A stretch of DNA of 64,000 bases from Pseudomonas sp. ERMR1:02 (GCF_002277815.1 NZ_NKJI01000002.1:434001-498000); one strand, 5' to 3'. Numbered from the stretch's first letter, positions 16,753 to 26,233 are shown. The notes: a model not told the origin generated them from the sequence alone. Translations and numbers: made by a program.

Positions 16753-17811
16753 TCATCCCCCTCCATGCATGCGTAGGAAATTCAGCAACTGCTCGTGCCG
16801 TAGGTCCGCCTCCAACGCTGGCGCAGCGGTTCGGATGGCTTCCAGACACTTGGAAAGATCGGTGGGTGGCCACTGGGTTTGCTCACCAATCAACAGGCTC
16901 AAAAAATCCAAGGCGTGTTCAGGGAAAATCCTGCAAAGGTCCGCTTTATGAAGCATACGCACCGCGGTGTCTGGATGACCCAATGGCTGTAACCACGCAC
17001 GAAGCATCTCCATAGCCGCAGGGAATGCACCGCCTGCCGCTACGCACAAACGAGACAGGGTTTCGGCAATTACCGGTGTCATAACGTCCTGGCCTTTCGG
17101 CCAGAGGTTGTTGATAAAGGGGGTCACCCGGTTCGCCCAATAGACCGCACGTTGATCGCCCGCTCCTTCCAGAGCATTAACCAACGCATTTGCGGCGTAC
17201 CGCAATCCTTCTGGAGGAAGTGCGCGGACAGCGCCAGCAAGCTCGGAGGACGTGAATGTATCGCCCGGATCCAGTGCGGCATAGGTCAAAAGTGAGGCGT
17301 ATTGCACACGATGTTTGCCCAACGCTTCATAGTGACGAGAGGAATCCAGAAACGAGCCCTTCAGCACCTCCATCAGAGGGCGGTATAGGCGGGGCGACCA
17401 CAAAAACCCCTCCCAAGCTGCGCGAGCTTCATGCTCAGAGAGCTGCCATTCAAAGTGAGGCAGCAAGTGTTCCGTGGCCCAGTCACGGTCAACCCGGAAC
17501 AATGCAATAACATGGGCCGCAAGCAAGACACGCCCATGCCGATATTTTTCAATCCTGCCATCGCAGAGTTCCGTAAAGGTGGGCTTAAGCTCGACAGACA
17601 ACCCCTGCCCGTCCTCCAGTGACTGCCGGTACCACCATTGGAGCAGCGCCTCAGTGACTTGCCCCACGGGATGATTGATGGCTCGTCCAACGGGGTCGTC
17701 CGTCTCACTGCCGTCGCGGTTGTGCAATTCCAGGACGCGATGCCCGAGCGTGAAGAATTCCTCCTCGTGCCCAACAAAGGTTTTAGCGATGGTTCTCAGC
17801 CAGGAGCTCAC
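16753..17811 (-). CDS. DUF4020-type C-terminal part of a SIR2 defence protein
   Basis: 352 residues, almost wholly helical, with repeat-like leucine-rich helices (LLAAHVIALFRVDRDWATEH, LLTYAALDPGD, LSRLCVAAGG). It fits the C-terminal DUF4020 region of SIR2-DUF4020 proteins. Its GTG overlaps the stop of the 907-aa SIR2 gene by 4 bp. Adding a single base at the junction would merge both into one protein of about 1260 residues, the size I would expect for this family. It may therefore be half of one gene broken by a frameshift or a genuinely split, coupled partner. Confidence 0.65.
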   Translation of the reverse strand: MSSWLRTIAKTFVGHEEEFFTLGHRVLELHNRDGSETDDPVGRAINHPVGQVTEALLQWWYRQSLEDGQGLSVELKPTFTELCDGRIEKYRHGRVLLAAHVIALFRVDRDWATEHLLPHFEWQLSEHEARAAWEGFLWSPRLYRPLMEVLKGSFLDSSRHYEALGKHRVQYASLLTYAALDPGDTFTSSELAGAVRALPPEGLRYAANALVNALEGAGDQRAVYWANRVTPFINNLWPKGQDVMTPVIAETLSRLCVAAGGAFPAAMEMLRAWLQPLGHPDTAVRMLHKADLCRIFPEHALDFLSLLIGEQTQWPPTDLSKCLEAIRTAAPALEADLRHEQLLNFLRMHGGG

Positions 17812-20531
17812 ACCTGAGTTAGTGACGCCATGGCCTCATCCGGTGCCCCAGCCAATACGGGTGCCATATAACGCCAGGCGCGTGAGACGTGCTTGCCCTC
17901 AGACCATGCCTGCAGCGCCTCGCGCCAGCGGCTTGCCGGCCAAAAATTCTCTTGCGCCAGGGCCCACAGGGCGCAGGCAGTAGTTGCAAAGTTGTCGCGG
18001 CAACGCTCCCGCCAATCATCCTGCTGGAAGTAATCTGCGTCTGGATGTTGCTTTAGCCATTGGATCAATTCACCGCGTCGGCGTGGTGTGGCAGTGAACT
18101 TTCGCCAGTCATCGTCGCTTCCGCTCCAGTATGGAAACTCATCGCTTTGATCTTGCGGCAACTCCCACTCCGGGTACTGCCGGCCGAGCGCATCCAGGCG
18201 CTCCTGCGCAACCGCGCTCAACGTGGCGCCGGCGCCGGCGACCTTAGCCAGCCGCTGCCATACCTCCCTATCCAGAACACGAGCCAGCCGGTCGGGATCG
18301 GCACCGTCATTAAACATCGTGAGAGACGGGCCGGCAAGAATGGCGCGTTCAAGCTCCAGGACCATCCCAGGATCGCCCTTCTCCGCCAGGGCAACGAGCA
18401 AGCGTGTGGATTCACGCTCAGTCTCCAACGACCAAAGCCACCAGTGGTCATCCGCTAATAGCCAGTCAAGGGCACGGCGACTGCCTATGACATCACCTTT
18501 CGTTGCAGCAAAAAAAGCCAAGCGCTTGAAAAGAGGATATTGGATGGTCCACCAGAGCTCCGCCTCGAGGGCTGCGCGCTCTGGCGAAACCGCAGCCGTG
18601 GCCAGCCAGGCATCCCGCGCCAGCTCGATGAGCGCTGTCCAGTCGTTGTAGTCGTTGTTCTGTGGGTGCACATCGATCGATGGCTGCTGCGTGTACGAGT
18701 TGTCACGCCTGTCATCAGCGCCCCCCAGTTCCCTCATCAGGTCAAGCGCGTCCCGCAACAGGCCCGTGAAATCGGTGAGAAGGCCGGGCAGTGCTCCTTG
18801 CCAGCGCTCGATACTGGAAAGATCCTTCAGGTTGGAATGGACGTCATCCGCCATCAGGACGATCTCCCATTCAACCAAATCCTTGAGTTGTTGTTGCTCT
18901 TGGCCTTCTCCATCCTCGGCGGAGGAGCCGTACGGCGCACGCAACGAAATACGTGGTGACAGTAATTCCCTGAACTCCAGACGCAGGGACGATGTAAGCC
19001 CATCACGATTGAATCGGTTTCGCCAACGGTATAAATCGAGTGCCCGCGGACTGACTTTGACGCGGCCACCGAGCAGCAGCCGCCAAAGCGTACGCATCAG
19101 AGGCCCGGGTACCGCATTGGGAGCACCGGCTCGCATGCGGGCCAGTTCGTCGGTTTTACCTTCGCGCTCGAGGGTGGCCAGCTGTTCTAAGCTGTGCTCA
19201 ATCCCTGAGGCAAAATTGACGTGCAAACGGCCGCCCCAATTGATGAGCCAAAGCAACAATGCCGGGTCATCCAGGTGGCGAGTCAGCCACCGCGCCAAAT
19301 GCCCCATCACCGGATCCCACAGACCGATGACACCATCGCTTTCTACCACGCTCATGAATGGGGCCAGCGGGTAAGGCAAGGGCCTGCGTATCAAGCTGAA
19401 AGCCAACTTTTTATCCAAGCGGGTATTCGGAGGAACGCCATACCGGGCAAGGTCGATATGGCCGAAGCGAGCCTCACTCAACGGCGTTAGCCAATCCAGC
19501 GAAGGCACCGGCTCCAAATCGGCAAAGCGCTTGGCAGGCAGGCCGTGACGGTCACTCAACGCCCAAAGCATGCGACCCACGAAATCGTCCTCCCTGGTAC
19601 TTGCCAGAGGGCGAGCAATCGCGCTTTCAACGACGATGCGCTCCTTGCCGCGCACGCCGTCGCGGTAGGTTTCCGCCCATGCCTGCAGGGTCTTGTGCAG
19701 GTACGCATGACGGCGGTGTTCCTTGTAGAGGATCGGTGTGACGTTCTTGGCCTCCCACTCGTTGGCGCGATCTTCCTCCTCGCCTTGAGAGTAACTGCCA
19801 AACGCGAACATCTCCGGGGACGATTCGCCAAGCAGGCGGTCGGCAGCCAGAGCATCCATCATGTAACGAAGAACGGGGTCGGTGATGCTATAACCCACGA
19901 AACAAACGGTGTAATTGCGGAACAGCTCGCTCACGAATCCCGCGGCCCATCGCTCAGTGAGGTACGCCAGGCCAAAATCACCGCTGGAAATCACTAGGCG
20001 ATCCAGTTCACTCGCTGTGGGGGCCTCGCTCAGTAGGCCGTGAAGATACACCACCCCGTCCCAACGATTTTTTGGTACGGGTAACAGGGGCGCTTGGAAG
20101 ACGTGGACCGGAAACGTCGCCGCGGGAGTCACCTCTTCGAACAAACGGTCGAAGTTTGTAGTGATCAACCGCGTGCGCCCATCGCGAGTCCTGCCCAGGT
20201 TCAACAGGGCCTTGTGGGTTGCGGTTGCCTTGGGCGAGCTCAGGTCTGGCGTGAGAATGCTCGCCATAGTCCGCCGAACTCTCTCACGCCCGACTACAGC
20301 CTCCAGCAGTCCGACGGCGGTGTCGTATTGCTTGGACTTGATTGCCAGTTTCTGCACCCCACTCGCATTCGGCTCAAGGCGCCGATACAACTCCTCCACG
20401 AGGCCGCGGAACCCTGGCAAGCGTGCGGGGTAGGAGATGCCTGCCCCACAGAAGAACACCACTCGCCCCTCTTCATGCGCCTGCAGCAAACGTTCGGGAA
20501 TGTAGGGGCCATTTTGGACGAATTGCGGCAT
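17808..20531 (-). CDS. SIR2-domain NADase, DUF4020-type anti-phage protein
   Basis: A 907-residue protein with an N-terminal SIR2 domain (about residues 20-270). Present are the NAD-binding GAGIS near residue 30, the Asn of TTNFDRL, the catalytic His in VYLHGLL, and VGYSITDPVLRYMM. The remaining ~630 residues are helical, probably a sensor. Known defence sirtuins deplete NAD on phage infection and abort growth, and SIR2-DUF4020 proteins have been reported among them. All catalytic residues are present, so activity is expected. The gene is followed by its DUF4020 part and preceded, 59 bp upstream, by a GNAT gene on the same strand. Confidence 0.82.
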   Translation of the reverse strand: MPQFVQNGPYIPERLLQAHEEGRVVFFCGAGISYPARLPGFRGLVEELYRRLEPNASGVQKLAIKSKQYDTAVGLLEAVVGRERVRRTMASILTPDLSSPKATATHKALLNLGRTRDGRTRLITTNFDRLFEEVTPAATFPVHVFQAPLLPVPKNRWDGVVYLHGLLSEAPTASELDRLVISSGDFGLAYLTERWAAGFVSELFRNYTVCFVGYSITDPVLRYMMDALAADRLLGESSPEMFAFGSYSQGEEEDRANEWEAKNVTPILYKEHRRHAYLHKTLQAWAETYRDGVRGKERIVVESAIARPLASTREDDFVGRMLWALSDRHGLPAKRFADLEPVPSLDWLTPLSEARFGHIDLARYGVPPNTRLDKKLAFSLIRRPLPYPLAPFMSVVESDGVIGLWDPVMGHLARWLTRHLDDPALLLWLINWGGRLHVNFASGIEHSLEQLATLEREGKTDELARMRAGAPNAVPGPLMRTLWRLLLGGRVKVSPRALDLYRWRNRFNRDGLTSSLRLEFRELLSPRISLRAPYGSSAEDGEGQEQQQLKDLVEWEIVLMADDVHSNLKDLSSIERWQGALPGLLTDFTGLLRDALDLMRELGGADDRRDNSYTQQPSIDVHPQNNDYNDWTALIELARDAWLATAAVSPERAALEAELWWTIQYPLFKRLAFFAATKGDVIGSRRALDWLLADDHWWLWSLETERESTRLLVALAEKGDPGMVLELERAILAGPSLTMFNDGADPDRLARVLDREVWQRLAKVAGAGATLSAVAQERLDALGRQYPEWELPQDQSDEFPYWSGSDDDWRKFTATPRRRGELIQWLKQHPDADYFQQDDWRERCRDNFATTACALWALAQENFWPASRWREALQAWSEGKHVSRAWRYMAPVLAGAPDEAMASLTQV

Positions 20532-20590
20532 TCAGCGGGTCTCGATAAGGGACGGGGAATGGTTGAGGTCAGGCGGAGAGGGCCAACAAG

Positions 20591-21184
20591 TCAAATGACT
20601 AGAAGCTGCTTGATGTCGTCATCGTTCAACATGAAAACCGGCGATCCATCTTCAGACCCTGGTGCTCCCATTAGGGCGAGGCCAGCATACATATCCCTCG
20701 ATAAGGCAAAGCCTTGCTGAGCGGTCGGCGGTGTGAATTCGCCCTTGAACTCCAAGCCAGCACGCTCGTAGAACGGAACCAAATCGTGTCTGCAAAGCAG
20801 GCAAGTGCCTTGCGAATAGTTCACTACGCCATTCAGCAATTGACTACCAAGGCCATGCCCCCTGTAGGGCTCGAACACAAAGATTTTGTGGCAGTAACGT
20901 GGCATGGAGGGAACCTGGTGCACGAAGAACATGGCATAGCCATAGAGTCGGGTGTCTTCATGGCTCACTACAATCTTGAGGTGGCCTGCGCGGTAGCACT
21001 CTTCAAGGATCCCGACCACGTGACGAATCGCCCGCACTGTCTGGGCTTCTGAGAACCCCATGAAGTGCATAGCGAGCCCGGGTTGCCCCAATAAATCAGA
21101 CAAAATCCCTTTCGCATCATTCTCAAGAATCGTCGGAAGAAAGGTCTCAATGATGTCTTGTGGGGCCTCTTGTAGCTGGGTCAT
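20591..21184 (-). CDS. GNAT-family N-acetyltransferase upstream of SIR2 gene
   Basis: 197 residues with a GNAT core: KIFVFEPYRGHGLGSQLLNG carries the acetyl-CoA loop R-G-H-G-L-G, then the helix, then LVPFYERAGLEFKGE. The C-terminus adds about 40 residues (SPVFMLNDDDIKQLLVI). Only 59 bp separate it from the SIR2 gene, so it may be the first gene of that operon. It could also be an independent cargo gene. It is divergent from a second GNAT-like gene at 21333. Confidence 0.78.
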   Translation of the reverse strand: MTQLQEAPQDIIETFLPTILENDAKGILSDLLGQPGLAMHFMGFSEAQTVRAIRHVVGILEECYRAGHLKIVVSHEDTRLYGYAMFFVHQVPSMPRYCHKIFVFEPYRGHGLGSQLLNGVVNYSQGTCLLCRHDLVPFYERAGLEFKGEFTPPTAQQGFALSRDMYAGLALMGAPGSEDGSPVFMLNDDDIKQLLVI

Positions 21185-21332
21185 AGTCGTTCCCTGTCAG
21201 TTTTCTCGGACGTAAACATGGACGTCCTTCTCGCTGATGAGATTATTCGATTCTGCTCAAAAATGCCGAGTAAACCGTACGCCCATACCAAAATGCCCCT
21301 TGCCCACAGCGGCGCCCACAAAGAGAAACGAA

Positions 21333-21812
21333 ATGTCCCACGCTCAGGACCCGCTTCAAAGCCTGCTCGGCTTCCAGGAGGCTCTAACTGCTGGTTTGAT
21401 CCAGCCACGCCTCAGCTCTCTGTTCCCTGACCTGATCGTTTTACACGACGATGCAGACGGCACCCCCCGATCCACCTACGCCCTGATGGAAGGGAAGGTA
21501 GTCAAGGCCGTCGCTGTGTACTTCCTAGAGAAGTCCGTGGGCAACACTCCCTATTTTGACATCGGCTATGCAGTTGCCGAGCCCTATCGACAGAAAGGCA
21601 ACGCGCACGCAGTAGTCGAAAAGAGCCTGACCCAGCTCCAGCACGAAACACGGGGCAAAGTTCTCAAGCTGTACGTCGAGGCCATTGTGCCGAACTCGAA
21701 CATTGCATCCCAGAAGGTCGCAGCCCGAGCCCTCTCTACCTCCCCCACCGAAATTGTGGACGGCGTTTCGGGTCTGCCTTCCCAGCAATATCTTCGGATT
21801 TTCGAGGTTTGA
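21333..21812 (+). CDS. Second GNAT-like acetyltransferase
   Basis: 159 residues from the ATG at 21333. Core motifs are FDIGYAVAEPYRQKGNAHAV (acetyl-CoA loop Q-K-G-N-A) and a following KLYVEAIVPNSNIASQKVA block. It is divergent from the GNAT at 20591-21184, making a head-to-head pair. No ribbon-helix-helix antitoxin (DUF1778-like) is adjacent, so a TacT-type toxin role is not supported. Confidence 0.7.
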   Translation: MSHAQDPLQSLLGFQEALTAGLIQPRLSSLFPDLIVLHDDADGTPRSTYALMEGKVVKAVAVYFLEKSVGNTPYFDIGYAVAEPYRQKGNAHAVVEKSLTQLQHETRGKVLKLYVEAIVPNSNIASQKVAARALSTSPTEIVDGVSGLPSQQYLRIFEV

Positions 21813-21876
21813 GGGTAGTTTTAGCCAAAGGCACCTTCCTCGTTCAGAGCTCAGGTGCCGATAATCCAACCCGGAT

Positions 21877-22925
21877 TTAGTTGAAGGATTCGTCGCGCTC
21901 GAGGCAAGCCGTATCCAGGGACGAGTCCGCGACCGATCTGGCCAGCTTTTCGTTCCGCTAGTGGCCGGGACTTCTGCGGTGAGCGCCAGCGTATTGTTGT
22001 CGGAATGGGTGAGGATTGCCCTAGGATCTGACTGCGGCTCAGCATCAGGATCAGGATCAAAGTTTAGCCTTATGTTACGCAGGGCTTTGAATCGATTGAG
22101 CAACTCAATAAGCGTCTCGGCAAATACTAAGTAGGGATCGGCATCGCCCAGGATTCTGCTTGACACCATATACCCATCAAAATAGTCGCCAGACTCCTTC
22201 TCGTTCGCTTCTGACACCATCTGCACAATTCCAGCCTCGCCGTCATACCCTTTGCAATACGGGTAGAAATGCAGAAACCCTTTCATATTTCTGCTGAAAA
22301 GCAGTGCCGCCATTGGAGACTTTTTAGCAGAGCCTGATGGTAACAGTGCGTATTGGAGTCGATCTTCGAGCAGTTTGATGGCATCGTCGATAAGAGGAAG
22401 AACGACGCTGTCTTTGCGCGCTGTCAATGGAGTGCGCTTGGTTCGCGAGTGAAAACCGATCGACAACACGATGAGGTAGGCATCAGCCATGGTCACCAGC
22501 GGTAATAGCGCGTCACTGACGAATCGCCGAGGGGTCCGGTCAAACCGGTAGGGATTGAAAGATGACAGCGCACTCTCGAAAGCATGCTTGAATTGGGGGG
22601 TTGCTACCGTGCACATTTGCTGTGTATGCCCCAACGTATCATCTTGCTCGTGGTCGACGTACGTTTGAAAGCTGTCGATGATCGCCTGGTAGCTAAACTT
22701 GAGGTCCAGCAGGCGATTGTCTTCCAGCATTCCCTTTATTGCCCCGATGATTCGCTCTTCATCACACGTTTTTACCACCGTTATCTGATAACAATTCAGC
22801 GCTGGTACCAGGTCTCCGACGACACCGAGTTTTTTACCGTATTGGCCACCACTTTTGCGCGGGTAAATTTCATCCGCTGGGCTGACCTGGTTACCGTTGC
22901 GTAAAGCGATTGGGTTATCTGTCAT
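21877..22925 (-). CDS. Unrecognised ~350-residue helical protein (one frameshift near the end)
   Basis: The frame from the ATG at 22925 is clearly coding (LLDLKFSYQAIIDSFQTYVD; FVSDALLPLVTMADAYLIVL; YLVFAETLIELLNRFKALRN). Near 21955 a single missing base would shift it into EKLARSVADSSLDTACLERD and a stop at 21877-21879, a natural end that no longer overlaps the convergent GNAT gene. Without the shift the frame runs on, antisense to that gene, to 21525. The helix-rich first half, with SDALLPLVTMADAYLIVL, faintly recalls the helical bundle of delta-endotoxins, but I cannot support that. Function unknown. Confidence 0.6.
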
Positions 22926-23201
22926 GGGAATACCTCCGGAGCATTCGTTCAGCCTGGCCGTTCGGGTTCAAAGCTTATTCTACTCGATCGCTGAAATTGC
23001 GCAGGGGGCACCTGCCCGCGAATTTTGAGTGGACGCCATCGCTACCTATACGGCGAATTTGCCTCTCACATTTGTCAGCATTGGGTCGTTCGTTAGCGGC
23101 CATGGCCACGAGGTCTGCGGTCATATCCGATGCAAATGACTGGTCAGACGGAATGCTGGGCGGGCGAGTCGGTGCAATTACCCACGACGCTTTGATGATG
23201 A

Positions 23202-24023
23202 CTAGTTAAGGTTGTAACCATGCGACCTGGTCAACAGGATTTCCTTCCAATGGCTCTCGCGGGCATCAATTTCCCCCGGCATCGCGTGCAGGTCTGCGAT
23301 CTCCAGCAATGAGAATCGCAGATCTTTTTCGCGTTCGGGTGGAGCATCAATACCAAACTCCCGCTTCAGCGCCACGTTGTGGCCATGGCTGGTCGTCGAA
23401 TACGTACACCAGCGCCCCCAGATACCTGTCTCCCCGTCGGCCTTGCCCACGTAGAGCTTGCCGGTATGGGTATCGGTGATGAGGTAGATACCCTTGACGC
23501 TCGAAAGGGCTGAGCGCCAGGAATCAACGTTCTGCTGGACCACCACATCGAGTTGGCTTTTGGTCAGGTTGACCTTTTTGAAGCCAGGGAAATGGCCAAT
23601 GCTGAGGCGTTCGGCCAGCAGTTCAGTCACTGCCAAGTCCTCTGCCAGGGTTTGACCATACGGGTAGGAGTTACGTTTGGTGTAGCTGCTGCTCAGATAC
23701 AGCCGCCCTACCCACTCTTCGGCCGCCGGCACACGCTCCAGGGTGTAGATGTAGTCAGGCTTCGGGCCGTCTCTTTCGACACAATCCATTGTCCGAAACA
23801 GACCCGCAAACAACCAGCGGGTTGGACTGCCCGCTTGAATCAGCGAAACCACGTAGGGCAGCTTAAAATTGCGGTTGCTTTGCCGACTCTGCCATACGTC
23901 GAAGCCTCCCTGTATGAACACGTCGAGCGGATGATCCTCGCCGTTGTACCTGGCCAGGTGGACCTTGGCCCGTTCCGGAGAAAACGTCGGCTCCCACAGT
24001 TTCAATAGATCGAACAGCTTCAA
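23202..24023 (-). CDS. GIY-YIG nuclease-domain protein
   Basis: 273 residues from a TTG at 24023 that has GGGGAG 7 bases upstream; the frame is open to 24170. The N-terminal ~160 residues form an unknown domain (VHLARYNGEDHPLDVF, FDVWQSRQSNRNFKLPYVVS). The C-terminal ~95 residues are a GIY-YIG domain: KGIYLITDTHTGKLYVGKA, IWGRWCTYS and the Glu in IDARESHWKEILL. GIY-YIG domains cut DNA; in this fusion family the partner domain is thought to recognise a target. It is probably part of the defence island. A 176-bp gap separates its start from the next gene upstream on the left side of the map. Confidence 0.75.
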   Translation of the reverse strand: MKLFDLLKLWEPTFSPERAKVHLARYNGEDHPLDVFIQGGFDVWQSRQSNRNFKLPYVVSLIQAGSPTRWLFAGLFRTMDCVERDGPKPDYIYTLERVPAAEEWVGRLYLSSSYTKRNSYPYGQTLAEDLAVTELLAERLSIGHFPGFKKVNLTKSQLDVVVQQNVDSWRSALSSVKGIYLITDTHTGKLYVGKADGETGIWGRWCTYSTTSHGHNVALKREFGIDAPPEREKDLRFSLLEIADLHAMPGEIDARESHWKEILLTRSHGYNLN

Positions 24024-24308
24024 TGCAACGCTCCCCAGGTAGTCAGGATCGCGAGTGTATTCGTTGTAGGTGAGGTGTGCATCGACGGCTTGCGCTCTGC
24101 CCGGAGCTGGTAATATAAGCGTGATAATGGCGAGTTGCCCACAGGCTTTGGCGGCGGCTTTTACGGTCAAGCTGATTTCTTGAGGCGCTCCGGACCCTTT
24201 ACTAACTGACCATGGGAATCCGCTGGATCATCTGCCCGCCATTGACGCGCGGGCTCGGCGGTAATGGGGCGCAGTTTTCGCGTCCGTGAAAATGAGGGGG
24301 CAATTACG

Positions 24309-24770
24309 ATGGACCGCGAAAAGCCAGATTATCAAGAGGTCTTCGCCCGCGTACTCCAACCGACCGTTTGGAAGGATCGCGCGACGACCATGTTTAGCGG
24401 CTTTCAGGATCGACTGCCCAAGTTTGGTCAGTACGTGCTGACGGGGCCAGGACCGGCGCCGCTGATCAATCAGATCGGCTACGTCGTGCAGATCCGACGC
24501 CGCCAAGGCATCTTCGGGTCTGATATCTACCTGTTGCGCCACTGCAGCGGTGAATTGGTGCAGCACTCCAATAATATGTACCTGCCACTGACGCCCGAAG
24601 AGAGCGACGCGGTGTTGCCGTGTTTTGGCGAAGTGAAGCCGAGCGCTGAAGGAGAAAACCCAGTCTATGGCCTCGGCGATGCCAGCACCCGCACTGCCGG
24701 GTTCTTGATCGATCCACCCGAGGGCTTTGAGACGCGAGGTGGCGATGCGGATGACCACCACCAGTGCTGA
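24309..24770 (+). CDS. Conserved mobile-element-type hypothetical protein
   Basis: 153 residues from ATG 24309, preceded by GAGGGGG with 8-base spacing. The N-terminus EVFARVLQPTVWKDRATTMF and the block LTGPGPAPLINQIGYVVQIR resemble small proteins I associate with integrative elements and plasmids; no function is known. The last ~15 residues (GFETRGGDADDHHQC) look unlike the rest, so the 3' end may be altered. Confidence 0.55.
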   Translation: MDREKPDYQEVFARVLQPTVWKDRATTMFSGFQDRLPKFGQYVLTGPGPAPLINQIGYVVQIRRRQGIFGSDIYLLRHCSGELVQHSNNMYLPLTPEESDAVLPCFGEVKPSAEGENPVYGLGDASTRTAGFLIDPPEGFETRGGDADDHHQC

Positions 24771-24953
24771 TGGTAGCAAGACCCTCACTGACACCGTATT
24801 TCTGTAGAAAATTCGCACCCGGAACACTCAAGCCCTGCCGTAAAACGTGGGGCTTTGGCAGTAGCGGAATTCTACTTTTGGAGCTCCGCTGTTCAACCTT
24901 CATGACATAAGGGCACCGCATGAGCAATAAGCAGATCACCGTCCCATCTGAAT

Positions 24954-25154
24954 ATGCCTGAGTCCGTGTTGGGTCTGATCGAGCATAGCATTCGCGAGAT
25001 CGGCAAGACCTACCAGGGAGCCAAGAGCAACCAAGACGATGAAGAGATCACTGCGTTCCGAGCTATGGCTCGGCAGCTCGGGAACGATTTCGAGGTTCTG
25101 TCAGTCGATGATGGTTTCGCGATTACTCGGCATGTGTACAAGCCGGTCGAGTAA
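24954..25154 (+). CDS. Small acidic protein upstream of ART-like gene (possible antitoxin)
   Basis: 66 residues, acidic, predicted helix plus short strands (LIEHSIREIGKTYQGAKSNQ; ARQLGNDFEVLSVDDGFAIT). No family recognised. The ATG at 24954 lacks a clear ribosome site. Another frame starting at the ATG 24920 could feed into it by a shift. It ends 52 bp before the ART-like gene on the same strand, the position expected for an antitoxin. Confidence 0.5.
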   Translation: MPESVLGLIEHSIREIGKTYQGAKSNQDDEEITAFRAMARQLGNDFEVLSVDDGFAITRHVYKPVE

Positions 25155-25206
25155 TTTAGACGAGGTCGCTCCGGCTCGCCGGAGCTTCTAGGACAAGGAA
25201 AGAACA

Positions 25207-25821
25207 GTGAACATCTGCACAGGCTGGCTACATGGAACACCTTCTACCATCAATCAGTGGACCTTGACTGGCCGTGGCGTTCTAAAGGGGCGCTCACCGC
25301 TCCACAAAGGCTTATTTTTCACGAGAAATCGTGAGTTCGCTGTGGGGAGCGCTGGAGGGCCCGATGCTAGTCCCAACGTGTATCAGGCAACTCTTAAACC
25401 GGGGGCGCATGTGCTTGATATCTCTGACCCAGGAGTGACGTGTACACCGCAGGAGTCGGAGCGTCTGCGTCAGCTTGTTGTAAGCCGCCGTCCGGGCAAG
25501 GGCAATATCCAAGCAGAGTACCAGCCCTACTGGGAAGGTGGCTGGAGGACAGGCGAGATCATGAAGTATGCAGTTAGGCCCGGAGATCTGCAGATGGCAC
25601 AGATGGCGCATCTCGCTCTTTATCAGCGTGAAACCGCTGCTGGCCTGCTTGCCTGGAATCTACTTCAGCAGACGACGCGGGACTGCATCGAAGATATCGT
25701 CGATGCTTCAATTGCAGCTGGCTATCAAGCTGTTGCTGGCAACGAACGGCAGTACGGGGTGACTTATCCGATCTTGATCGTGCTCGATCCGAACATTCTG
25801 TCATCCCCAGTGAAGGTCTGA
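25207..25821 (+). CDS. ADP-ribosyltransferase-fold-like protein (putative toxin)
   Basis: 204 residues with a GTG start at 25207 preceded by AAGGAAAG. The opening GWLHGTPSTINQW, then HKGLFFTRNREFAVGSAG and VYQATLKPGAHVLDIS follow the pattern of ART-fold enzymes of the polyvalent/PARP-like type (xxHGTxxxF..GLYFTxxxxxA..). The His of HGT would be the NAD-binding residue. A catalytic Glu cannot be pinpointed. If it is an ART, it would modify a protein or nucleic acid with ADP-ribose. With the small gene upstream it has the layout of a toxin-antitoxin pair. Confidence 0.5.
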   Translation: MNICTGWLHGTPSTINQWTLTGRGVLKGRSPLHKGLFFTRNREFAVGSAGGPDASPNVYQATLKPGAHVLDISDPGVTCTPQESERLRQLVVSRRPGKGNIQAEYQPYWEGGWRTGEIMKYAVRPGDLQMAQMAHLALYQRETAAGLLAWNLLQQTTRDCIEDIVDASIAAGYQAVAGNERQYGVTYPILIVLDPNILSSPVKV

Positions 25822-25945
25822 CCCTACCCAGGTACACACCAGGCCCGACCGTCAAACGTTGGGCCAAAATTGTAGGTGAGCATCAAGGCGGCATTGCGGG
25901 CCGTTGAAAACCGATAGGATTTGTGTTCAAGGAGGTAGGAGCAAC

Positions 25946-26233
25946 GTGACATCCGTATTGTTCATCCAATCAGTGATATGGGCTCTGTGCGCAACAGCAC
26001 TTGGGATTTCGTACTGGAACTATTCACGCTACGTTGAGGCGAAGCGGGACCCTGAAAAATCCAGGCGCAATCTCCAAATCGCTTTGTACGCGAGAAGCGA
26101 TGCAGGCATCGGAGAAGCCGAGTTTTCGAAGATTGAAAGCGCCCACTATCGTCCTTACCAGATGCGCTCCAAAGTTGCGCTGCTCGTAGGCCTGAGCTTT
26201 ACGGTTGCAGCTCTGGCTCACCTGCTCACATAG
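25946..26233 (+). CDS. Small membrane protein
   Basis: 95 residues with two predicted transmembrane helices: VLFIQSVIWALCATALGISY near the N-terminus and KVALLVGLSFTVAALAHLLT at the C-terminus, with a charged 45-residue loop between. The GTG at 25946 is chosen because AAGGAGG lies about 12 bases upstream. Function unknown; it lies downstream of the ART-like gene. Confidence 0.65.
   Translation: MTSVLFIQSVIWALCATALGISYWNYSRYVEAKRDPEKSRRNLQIALYARSDAGIGEAEFSKIESAHYRPYQMRSKVALLVGLSFTVAALAHLLT

Noticed and set aside
18655..19374. 239-codon plus-strand frame inside the SIR2 gene
   Set aside because: Serine/arginine-rich composition typical of an antisense frame in GC-rich DNA; no family match.
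20591..21812. GNAT toxins of the TacT/AtaT type
   Set aside because: No ribbon-helix-helix or DUF1778-like antitoxin gene adjacent to either GNAT gene.
21525..21876. Extension of the unknown 21877-22925 protein to 466 aa
   Set aside because: The extra part is fully antisense to a GNAT gene and loses protein-like composition; a one-base shift gives a natural stop at 21877-21879.
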